Source: Piezodorus guildinii
Lineage: Eukaryota; Arthropoda; Insecta; Hemiptera; Pentatomidae
Assembly: GCA_023052935.1 (NCBI GenBank)
Contig: CM041294.1
Location: 25,562,641 to 25,626,640, forward strand
Direction: 5' to 3'
DNA length: 64,000 nt
The notes beneath the pieces are model-generated. The model was given only the letters and a program-made list of their open reading frames with translations. It was not told where the DNA came from and did not search any database. A program made the translations under genes and the position numbers. Shown here piece by piece: positions 56,015 to 64,000 of the stretch; position 1 is the stretch's first letter, and each line of letters starts with the position of its first letter.

Positions 56015-56830
56015 AACAGCTCACAGCACAGACTCGTCCAATGTTCACCGTTCAAGCCCAAGCCCCCGAGATCAGCCTCTTGAGTCTCCGCGATGCTATC
56101 AACTCAATTATATTCACAGGGTACAAGCTCCACAATTCCGCGTTGTGCAACCTTCTAAAGTCCCCAGTGGCCTCATCTCTCTTCGGACCAAATATTTTAC
56201 GTAGTATCTTATTTTTGAAAACCTTAAGCCGTTGTTAATCCTTCAAAGTAAGCGGCCACGTTTCACATCCGTGAAGAACTGTCGGAAGAATAATAGTTTT
56301 ATAAATTCTAACCTTTTAAGTTTTAAGACAGAAGCCGCGAGCTAAGTAATTTAGCAACTGAATAATAACACGTATTTCACGCCTTTAACCGGGACTTTAT
56401 TTCTTCCTGGATTTCATTTTTTCTTGTTATCATTGAACCTAAGTACTTGCATTTCTCTACTTGCTCAAAAGTATGCCCTGATATATCAATATCACTAAGA
56501 TCGCCACCGTTTCTGCTACTAATCATATATTTTGTCTTATCGGTATTTATTTCGAGCCCTATTTCCTTACCGGTTTTTATTAACACACTTGTATTTAGTT
56601 GTGTGGTTTCCGTGTCTTCACCTAGCAGTACCAAATCATCGGCATATCCCAAATCCTGAATCTATCGCCTATATTTAAACCTTTCTCCGTACACGTCACT
56701 TTTTCTATGACATATTCTAAAACTGTATTAAATAAAACAGGTGAAAGGGAGTCACCCTGTTTCAAACCTGATCACACCTCAAATTTCTCGGAGTAATTAC
56801 GAGAAAAGATACCATAAAAAGGCTTAATTG
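56015..56830 (-). pseudogene. LINE reverse transcriptase fragment, second family
   Basis: Read on the minus strand: GLKQGDSLSPVLFNTVL-like motif B (split by frameshifts near 56750), GYADDLVLLGEDTETTQ (motif C), IKTGKEIGLEINTDKTKYMI, then FEQVEKCKYLGSMITRKNEI. Further down come LPTVLHGCETW and REMRPLGTLEGCTTRNC-type remnants. The longest intact frame is 56377-56652. The pattern 'GYADD+.LLG.+', 'T.KTKYM+.SR' and 'F+YLGS.+T..N.I..EI..R+' is that of the common insect 'endonuclease-reverse transcriptase' LINEs. It abuts, tail to tail, the Jockey fragment on the other strand. Confidence 0.85.
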
Positions 56831-57194
56831 TCGATTTAAAGAAATATTAAGTCCTTCAAGTATTAAGATGAATAAAAGTAGAAGACTCAACATTTCACTA
56901 GTTCTAGTAAAGTCCATTCATAAAATTTACCGATTCATTAATTATTATATAATTTCAACTTCTTCAATCGGGAACGATCAGGTATATCTTCAATTAACTA
57001 AGAACGTATAATTAACCTCACTTAATTGACATACAGTTTATTAATATTCTTTTAGTTACAAGTAGTAGTACCTCTTAGATTGAATGAATTTATTAATGAC
57101 CTTATTAACCTACTGCTCTCAGGAATATACGAAAAATTGTATTTATTGAAAGTAACAACTGTATTATTGAATACATCAAGCAAATTTGAGGAAT

Positions 57195-57450
57195 ATATTA
57201 AATAATGACTAAACGAGGTCTCGAGGCTATCTTCTTTTCAAACGTCTCAGAGGGTCGAAGAGGATTGAAACTAGTGGGTTAGGGTCGAAATGGATTCGTT
57301 TATGGAAGGAGAGGTTCTTACCTGATTTCAATCAGCAACATATGGAACATTAAGGTCATAATGGGTTTTACGAAGGGTTTTGAATTGTAAGCACTGGATC
57401 CGAGAGGAATTCGATGGTTTAGTAGAGCCCCAAAGCTCATTTCTCAAGTC
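57195..57450 (-). pseudogene. Jockey-like LINE C-terminus, degenerate
   Basis: The minus strand gives ELWGSTKPSNSSRIQCLQFK, then TLRKTHYDLNVPYVAD, and ends near RLKRR*PRDLV. It aligns collinearly with 63605-63905. Stops and a deletion mark it as dead. Confidence 0.78.
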
Positions 57451-57616
57451 CAGAGTGGTCTAAAGATAGTCATGTAGATGAGACTTTTGTATTCAAGAGG
57501 AAATTTTGACCTTTTGACTCGAAGTGTTGAAGTAGCCCAAAACGGCGTAAAAATACATCCTATTGAGTTAAAGTCAAAGTAATTCAATAATTTGAGAGAA
57601 GAAAAGAGAGGGGGGG

Positions 57617-58308
57617 CAATTGAGACGTTGATTTCAAAAAGGTACTAAAGGACAATTTTTACGAAATTGATTTTTTGTCATATTTGTATTCTCATCATTT
57701 AGTTTTATTTAAATATTCTATTTGATGTTATCTAATGAATTCTCAAGTCCTTAAAAACGCGATTTAGAAATGTGGTCATTTTCTAAAAGTACTAATTACG
57801 CATTTATTTTCGTTCCAAATCATTCTAAAAAAAATCATTTCATAACTTTAATATGATGTTTTATTATAGCAAAAAAATAATTCTAGATTTTAATGCGAAA
57901 AGAATCAAATTAGCTAGTTTAATTATATAGTAATGAGAGATTTTCGCGCTTCCTGTAAAATTTCCTAGAATGGATATAGTACCTTTTGGAAATCAACGTC
58001 TCAATTGAGATAATTTGATTCTTTTCGCATTAAAATCAAGAATTATTTCTTTACTATATTAATAAAACCATATTAAAGTTATGAAATGAAATGTTCTGCT
58101 ATGATTTGGAATGAAAATAAATGGGTAATAAGTATCTTAAGAAATTAGTAGCATTTCTAAATCACGTTATTAAAGGACATGAGTGTTCATTAGATACAAT
58201 CAAATTTAAGATTTAGATAAAACTAAATGAGGAAAATATAAATATGTCAAAAAATCAATTTCGTAAAAAATGTCCTTTAGTACCTTTTGGAAATCAACGT
58301 CTCAATTG
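57617..58308. mobile_element. 692-bp fold-back MITE with ~290-bp arms
   Basis: It begins CAATTGAGACGTTGATTTC and ends with GAAATCAACGTCTCAATTG. The inner sequences continue to mirror one another (for example AAGGACAATTTTTACGAAAT against AATTTCGTAAAAAATGTCCT, and ATTTTAATGCGAAAAGAATC against GATTCTTTTCGCATTAAAAT) over almost the whole length. The ~90-bp centre contains a third copy of the terminal sequence (57978-58009). There is no coding capacity. Confidence 0.9.
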
Positions 58309-58422
58309 TCAATATATTTTATGACATCAGAATAAAAATAAAAAGCCTTAAGTCTCTCAAACAAGAAATAACTATGTTTCGAGATCTCCCATTAATGCCC
58401 GATCACTTTATATAAATATTTA

Positions 58423-58457
58423 TATATATATATATATATTATATATATATATTATAT

Positions 58458-58490
<33 letters not shown>
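58423..58490. repeat. (TA)n followed by ~30-base T run
   Basis: A TATATA array grading into poly-T, in otherwise unremarkable intron. Confidence 0.9.
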
Positions 58491-59324
58491 CATTGTATTT
58501 CTTCGGCGTCGAATCAACAAAATGAATTTGGGGATTTATTCTAAGTTTGTATTAATTTAGTTTTTCTTTACAAATAATAACACTTTTCAGAATATTTTGG
58601 AAAAAAGGCAGTTTTTTTTGTTTTACTTTACAGAGTCATAAAAGGTTAAGGTCAAAGGAGGCAGGCACATGCCCAAGGCGGCAAAATTAATAGGGCGGCA
58701 AATTTTGAGAGAATTTTTATGACCAGGTTAGCTTAAAATAATTTTTTATTATAACTTTTTGATTCTCTTGACCTTAATCGGTAAATATTATGAGGTGAAA
58801 TTCATTTCGAACTGAAACGAATTGCCTATTGTTTATATATTTTTAAAATTTTCATTATTTTTTTAACATAATAATGGGTTAAGTCAATGGGTTATATATG
58901 AGCCTGTAGAAAATTTGATATATACACGTTAAAAAAAACCGTTTCAATAAAACATCAGGACAAAATTTCCGAGTTTTTATTTATAACACAATTTTTTTCT
59001 GTAACTCATTACTATTTATAGCTCCCTACTTATTTTATGGTTCCCTTACTCGGACAAGTTAGGTTCAATATTGTAGGAAGATAAAACCTCGACTTCCCTG
59101 TAGGATGAAAAGTTAAGTACCGAGCCTTCCTCGTCTGAAAGTTCTCTCTAAACTTTAACTCCTTAATAATTTTGCATGGAGGAAGATTACAAAACAATAA
59201 AATTAAAAATGTATGAATGTTTTTAAAGGAGACACTTGAAAATATATCACTTCTAGTTGAAAATGAACATTCTATATTTGAGTGATTTAAAACGATTTTA
59301 TATTGTAATTGTTAATATAAAAAT

Positions 59325-60345
59325 CTGGTGTGCGCAGCACACGACATTCAGTTATACAGTTATAGTTGAAAATAAATTGTTAAAGAATTAATCACATTGA
59401 GTTTAAATAGAAACATGTTTTTTATTAAATAATCTATTATATTATTTTCGACAAAAATTAGTTAGTATTATCGGCTTGTCAACACTCCCCATTAACAGTT
59501 TTGTGCATAAGATAACATATGATATTATTTATAAAACCTTTAGCTTTCCAACGGTATATTATACATCTACATTACTTTTTTTGTGTTTGTGCCCTAATGA
59601 CGGGTGCGTCAATGACGAATTGAAGGCTTTCCAAAAAGTTTTCTCTCCAAAACAAAGTATCAAAATAATGAAGTACATCAACCTACTCAGTAAGCTGAAC
59701 CATATGACTGAAAATAGAAAATTAATCAATTAAAAATAACTAGCAGAGGTAGAGTGGGTGCGAGTAATGACGGCAATAAAATACTCTCACTCACTAGCGT
59801 ATGTCTTCGAAAGATTCAGAAGGTGGTTATAAACCTCTTGGTCGGCTGGCCAAAGGTATGACGGCTTTTCCGAACCTTTTTCCGCCTTTTTATGGTTTAA
59901 AGAGAGATCACGGCGTCAAAAACCGTTTGGGGTGCGCCAATGACGCAAAATCATTTCAGTTTTATTTATTTGAAACGGATATAACCGTTTTCTAAACCTG
60001 TAATTCTGTATCCTGAAACTATAGAGTGTATGTATGAACGCAATGGACCGAACCAGTAAAATCTTTCCAGCAACTTGACTGGGCACCACGTTGAAGTTGG
60101 CAAAGTCTGATTTGGACAGGATGTGCCAATGATTTTTCGGACATTTATTCAAAATTTTCATAGAGGAATAATTCATTCATTTGAACTTATGAATGTGCAC
60201 CAAGTAGAGCAGAAGAATGTCAACCAGAAAAGTTTGTATGTTTCGTTGAGAATGGCCCATTTCCGTTGAAAACTGGAATTCGAAAATTTTCACGATCGCA
60301 ATACCTTCCCTTACTATATATTTCATATATAGGTAAGTGAAAGTA
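59325..60345 (-). repeat. HINE-like repeat, minus strand, with unexplained ~600-bp insert
   Basis: The 3' end (AAATCTGGTGTGCGCAGCAC at 59321-59340, minus strand hairpin) and the 5' end (GGTAAGTGAAAGT at 60332-60344 with its palindrome TACTATATATTTCATATATA) are both present, about 1,020 bp apart. Sequence between 59590 and 60185 does not match the family. It is more GC-rich than its surroundings and contains a recurring TGCG(T/C)CAATGACG-type motif. Confidence 0.75.
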
Positions 60346-60559
60346 AAATGTGAGAAATAATTTCTTTCTTTACCTTCTAAATTTCATTAATCCGACCGCA
60401 GACTCAATTTCTCCAAGCAAAAAAAACGGCTGATAATAGAGAGATATATTGTTTGTGATGATCTATTGTTTTAACAAGCCAGAGAGAAATTTATATATAT
60501 TTTTTGAAAAATAAGAAATATTCCATAATATACCTAATCCGTCAAGTTTTCCTTTTAAT

Positions 60560-60747
60560 ATTTGCAGAAGGGATGATGGCCCTTAACCAAAATCAAGGGA
60601 GCAGATGCGAGAGACTATATGGAAGGGGAAGCCCAGCTGCTGAATGGATTGTTCCCACCCCTCCCAATACCAAAGAGTATTGTCGTTCAAGAAGGATAAT
60701 CAGTCCAAAACCTTCATTATCATCTATTGTTGGAACATTACACTGAT
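60560..60747 (+). other. exon-like GC-richer block, unassigned
   Basis: The block follows a good acceptor, atttgcag|AAGGG. One plus frame runs GMMALNQNQGSRCERLYGRG, then SPAAEWIVPTPPNTKEYCRS, to a TGA at 60744-60746. A second plus frame (from about 60583) gives IKGADARDYMEGEAQLLNGL, then FPPLPIPKSIVVQEG and a stop, which looks more protein-like. I recognise neither. It may be a terminal exon, a retropseudogene fragment or chance. Confidence 0.3.
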
Positions 60748-60775
60748 TTTGTTTTTTTAGATTGTTTTTTCTTTT

Positions 60776-61245
60776 CAGGGTGTCTAGCAAATCAGCTCAA
60801 AGAGATTTCCTGACTTTTCCCTGACGCTTCCATATTGTAAGAAGTCTTTTTTTTACCTGGCCAAAACAAAGAATAGTTATAATTAATATGGTATAATAGA
60901 TTAAATATATATATATAATGATTAATTACTTTACTATAAGATTCGACTATATCACCCCAAGACCAGCTGAAATTGTAATTGTTTTTATCCAAATTATGAT
61001 GAATTCGGATAATGCTGTTAGTAATAATCAATATTTACAAACCTGACTACAAATTTATTGTAAAACTTGCTTTATGATATTTGCAACATCCCAAGTAGGT
61101 ATATTGGAACTTTTGTCTGAGTGAAGAAGAAACGATGTTATCTTGGGACCATTTTCCCTGACTAAAGTACAATTCTCCTGAATTTTCACTGACTTTTTCA
61201 TATGTTTTTAAAATCCCTGACTTTTCCCTATAGCTAGACACCCTG
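60776..61245. mobile_element. 470-bp MITE with CAGGGTGTCTAGC inverted repeats
   Basis: The element starts CAGGGTGTCTAGC and ends GCTAGACACCCTG, a perfect 13-bp inverted repeat. Subterminal CTGACTTTTCCCT motifs occur near both ends. The flanks are T-rich (TTTCTTTT and TTTTGTTT), so an 8-bp duplication cannot be proved. The CAGGG terminus suggests a hAT-type element. There is no transposase. Confidence 0.85.
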
Positions 61246-61314
61246 TTTTGTTTTTTTCAATTTAAAAAGAATTGTCGACACTTCCACAAGAATAAGGCGC
61301 AACACATGAAAACA

Positions 61315-61560
61315 TGAATTTTGTGCGGGCATCACACTTTCTTTTGTAGTTAAAATCAATTTAAGTACTATTAAATAAATTTAGAATTTAAGGAATTATA
61401 TTCCATTTCGTTGGAAACACATGTTTTAGATAAAATAGTAGAACAATATAACAATAATATATTAATTGTATGCCATATTCTTTAGTTTATGTTACCTTCC
61501 GTAAATTTGTATATAATACAAATTTTTTTCTCAAACCTTTCCAAAGGTATTTTATATTAA
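61315..61560 (-). repeat. HINE-like repeat, 3' fragment
   Basis: GTGCGGGCATCACACTTTCTTTTGTAGTTAAAATC and the following 'acacatgttttag' and 'ccaaaggtatttta' blocks match the minus strand of the family's 3' third. It is strongly decayed. Confidence 0.6.
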
Positions 61561-61765
61561 TATCAATTATATTATGTATTTTCTATTAATTTTTGTATTT
61601 TCAATTATTTTATGTATTTTCAATTACACTGCCGGACAAAATTAAAGGATCACTTACAAATATTTATATTATTATTACATAAGAGATAAAAATAGGAATT
61701 CCTTTGTCTCAGACTGGACTTTGTGTTGTACCTTATCAAGTTAATCCTCTACCAGTTTATATTCC

Positions 61766-61808
61766 CACCCGACGTTTCGGCCAAAATTATAGGCCTTCTT
61801 CAGGGCTA
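61766..61808 (-). ncRNA. hammerhead-like motif, left arm
   Basis: Minus strand: GCC, CTGAAGA (61797-61803), A, GGCC-TATAATTTT-GGCC, GAAACGTC (61771-61778), GGG. Stem II is perfect. The core differs from CTGATGA only at the position that tolerates any base (N7). Stem I pairs only two bases. Confidence 0.55.
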
Positions 61809-62117
61809 TAAGAAAAAACAAAAAACAAAGATAACAACCAGTAGTGGAATATAATATATAAAGATGATAAGAAAAATAAATTATACTGAAGATTAAAAAC
61901 AAAGTGAAACAGTAGTAATGACAATTGATAAAATAATAATTGTTAATACAATAATTTGATTACAACCAACAACCTCTTCGCCGCAGTGCTCGATTACAAA
62001 ATAGAATATCAATTTTCATTACTACTATTTCACTTTGTAATCTTCAGTATAATTTATTTTTCTTATCATGTTTATATATTGTATTCCACTGCTGATTGTT
62101 ATCTTTGTTTTTTCTTA

Positions 62118-62160
62118 TAGCCCTGGAGAAGGCCTATAATTTAGGCCGAAACGTCTGCAC
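62118..62160 (+). ncRNA. hammerhead-like motif, right arm
   Basis: Plus strand: GCC, CTGGAGA (62123-62129), A, GGCC-TATAATTTA-GGCC, GAAACGTC (62148-62155), TGC. Stem II is perfect; the core has CTGGAGA instead of CTGANGA. Confidence 0.5.
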
Positions 62161-62223
62161 CAATAAATTAAGTTTACGCTTAATTGTGTGTTATATTGAC
62201 TGCACCCTGAACCAACTTCTCTC

Positions 62224-62226
<3 letters not shown>

Positions 62227-62290
<64 letters not shown>
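62227..62290. repeat. (TA)n microsatellite
   Basis: About 30 TA units directly after the fold-back unit's outer sequence. The 'IYIY' frames on both strands are artefacts. Confidence 0.95.
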
Positions 62291-62292
<2 letters not shown>

Positions 62293-63604
62293 GCAGTCAA
62301 CAATTGTCACTTCATAAAAATTTTTAAATTTATTATAATAACCAAGGTAAGTATAATAAATGATCAATGAATAAATAGTTAATAGTTTAATCCAGAAATA
62401 CGTATTGTGAATAAGCTATATAACTAATAAACCTTAGAAATGTCAGGAATCCTGTACACCCGATTCGCCGATATTGATTTATAGCTTTAAAACCATCGAG
62501 TATTTACTTCTTTCCAGTTTATATACGAACTGACTTGATGTAGATAAATCAACAATCGCTGGCAAACACAGGAAGCCAAGCAGAATAAAGGGAAGAATGA
62601 AATGCAATTGGTTAAAGTAGAGGGACCTGGGGGATACAATAAAAATGATTCTACTTAGTAAAGGCTTTCATCATTTCTGATTCATTTCATCTTATCTTCT
62701 CTTTATTTTACTTCATGGTTCCCTGACTTTCCTTTCAGCGAACCTATCAAAAAGACAAAAGGCAAAGGCGGTTTGTAGTGCTTTTGGCTAGAAAACCTCA
62801 AACGAGTTATACCTAAATAAAAAAAAATAAAAAGTTAAATTTTGTTTTGTTCTAACCTCCAATTTATTCTCAAGGCTTAAAATAAATATGTTAATTATTC
62901 GATCGAAATTAATTATTTTTCTTTATCGAAATTATCCGTTAAATATTGAAACTTTTTATTCTTATGGTTATTTTTAAACGACTCACGAAATAGAGCCAGT
63001 TTTTCTTTACTTTTTGTTTGTATTGTTTTATTTTATTTATACTTTATTATTTTAAATCATACTTTTCTTAGTTTATCTTCAATAATGAGCCTTTGTAACC
63101 GAACAAAAAAAAATTAACTTCTTCAAATTTCGAATTATGAATACAAAAAAAAAAAAAAAAACCAAAACATTAAATTAATGAATTAATACAAAAAACAAAA
63201 ATGAACTGGTATTTTACCCCCATAACTCAGTTATTTTTGAAGACAGATAAAAATATATAGAGGGTTTAAGTATCAGTAAACCGCGATAAACAAAGAAAAC
63301 GAATATTGGGCTATATGATCGTCACAAATTTTAAGTGATGTAATTCCCCCATAACTCGGTTGTTATTTAAGATAGAGAAAAGATTAAAAGTGTTCTGGAA
63401 TCAGGAATTTACATTTAAATTATTTCAATGATAATTAAGAGATAAGAAAAGGAAATAGTAAAGACGTCTAGCATTAATATTTTTATTTTTTAAACATAAT
63501 TTATTGAAATTTACAACTGTACTAAAAAAAAAAAATACAACAAGTAAATATGATATAAGAAAAATGACATGAAAAAGACTTGTAGAATGGTAGCATTACT
63601 GTAA

Positions 63605-63905
63605 CTATACTAAACTAGAAAGTCTCGAGGCCATCTCCTTTTCAGACGCCTCGGAGGATTGTCGGGAATTGAAGTGGAAGAAAGTATTGACACTAGAGGA
63701 TTAGGGTGGGAATGGAGTTTGTCATGAAAGGAATGGTATCTAGATCGGGCCGAATCAGCAACATACGGAATATTAAGGTCTTTGTGGATCAGTTTATTAG
63801 TTACAAAATGAGGAGCATTAAGGATTTTACGAAGGATTTTGGATTGTAGGGATTGGATACGGGAAGAATTTGATGGTTTAGTAGAGCTACTAAGCTCTAC
63901 TCCGT
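63605..63905 (-). pseudogene. Jockey-like LINE C-terminus
   Basis: On the minus strand: ELSSSTKPSNSSRIQSLQSK, then ILRKILNAPHFVTNKLIHKD, then LNIPYVADSARSRYHSFHDK, then HPNPLVSILSSTSIPDNPPR, then RLKRRWPRDF and a stop. The pattern I.QSLQSKILRKIL.AP..V.N..IH.DL.IP.V and the RRLKR.WPRD terminus identify the C-terminal region of Jockey-clade ORF2. It is better preserved than its relatives at 53320 and 57195, but frame changes appear when it is read end to end. Confidence 0.83.
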
Positions 63906-64000
63906 ATTATTTTTATTTGATTTAATTTTCAATAATAAACCTTTGTGGTCGAAAAAAAAATAACTCTACCTCCTCTCAAAATTTTTGGTCCTAAGTTTCA

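Larger units (their letters stand above)
61735..62225. mobile_element. fold-back unit with two well-preserved hammerhead-like ends
   Basis: Arms at about 61771-61930 and 62013-62155 are inverted copies with high identity (for example GATAAGAAAAATAAATTATA on the left against TATAATTTATTTTTCTTATC on the right). Outside the right arm, AATAAATTAAGTTTACGCTT and ACCCTGAACCAACTTCTC match the outer sequence of the 50.1-50.5 kb unit. Each arm ends in a hammerhead-like core. Confidence 0.78.
44028..64000 (-). other. presumed first intron(s) of the ARID5-like gene
   Basis: Twenty kilobases with no further ARID5 exon that I can recognise, filled with microsatellites, SINEs, LINE fragments and fold-back elements listed separately. 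That it is intron is inferred from the incomplete N-terminus at 44027; a promoter and first exon further away are required. Stretches 44100-45040, 45100-46365, 46690-47340, 48530-49115, 50520-51350, 52320-53300, 58460-59320 and 62300-63600 show nothing I can name. Confidence 0.5.

Noticed and set aside
56040..56238. Continuation of the plus-strand Jockey RT frame
   Set aside because: Beyond about 56015 the plus frame loses RT similarity; the minus strand there reads as the end of another LINE.
62096..62317. Open frames with Ile-Tyr repeats on both strands (also at 44900 and 51370)
   Set aside because: They are translations of (TA)n microsatellites.
1..64000. CRISPR arrays, riboswitches or bacterial-type operons
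   Set aside because: The repeats are dispersed, microsatellite or fold-back types; the genes have introns and belong to animal families.

Overview
This is an AT-rich (roughly 70% A+T by eye) metazoan nuclear segment with large introns, GT-AG splicing and a heavy load of retrotransposon debris. The protein families, the Jockey-like, Penelope-like and Helitron remnants and the tRNA-derived SINEs point to an arthropod, most likely an insect. I could not place it further from sequence alone. There are no bacterial operons, no CRISPR array and no convincing rRNA or tRNA gene.

Two host genes are visible and they are convergent. (1) On the + strand, 1819-12752 carries the last five coding exons of a LIM-domain-binding protein (Ldb1; Chip in Drosophila). 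They encode the end of the dimerisation domain, a basic nuclear localisation segment, the LIM-interaction domain and the C-terminus. All exon junctions keep phase. The 5' exons lie upstream of the window. (2) On the - strand, 44027 down to 28013 carries nine exons of an ARID5A/B-type chromatin protein: BAH-like N-terminal part, basic GRPRKRKR linker, complete ARID DNA-binding domain split over three exons, and a long proline/serine-rich tail. Every junction is in phase except that the exon 33562-33751 has one base too many, in an A7 run. The first exon(s) were not found between 44 and 64 kb, so the first intron is at least 20 kb.

Layout: 1-12.7 kb Ldb1 introns with LINE and SINE fragments; 12.7-28 kb intergenic sequence and probable 3' UTRs, with one near-complete repeat element at 17.1-18.0 kb and a cluster at 20.3-24.4 kb; 28-44 kb the ARID5-like gene, whose introns hold a Penelope-like insertion (29.3-30.2 kb), an RT remnant, a Helitron remnant with a LINE inside (39.1-40.2 kb) and a LINE 3' end (41.0-41.5 kb); 44-64 kb the presumed first intron, packed with SINEs, Jockey-like 3' ends, fold-back elements, a hAT MITE and long (TA)n arrays.

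The most interesting signals are in the repeats. First, at least ten short motifs have the layout of a hammerhead ribozyme core (CTGATGA, stem II, GAAAC, GTC or GTT). Most form inverted pairs at the ends of fold-back units, and one pair flanks a GIY-YIG gene of a Penelope-like element. Stem I shows compensatory changes between copies. Second, a dispersed ~830 bp non-coding family has 13-bp subterminal inverted repeats, a conserved terminal GTGTGTTGCGCACAC hairpin and T-rich boundaries, the architecture of Helentron-associated (DINE-1-like) elements. Third, several insertions carry clean target-site duplications, which gives a readable nesting history.
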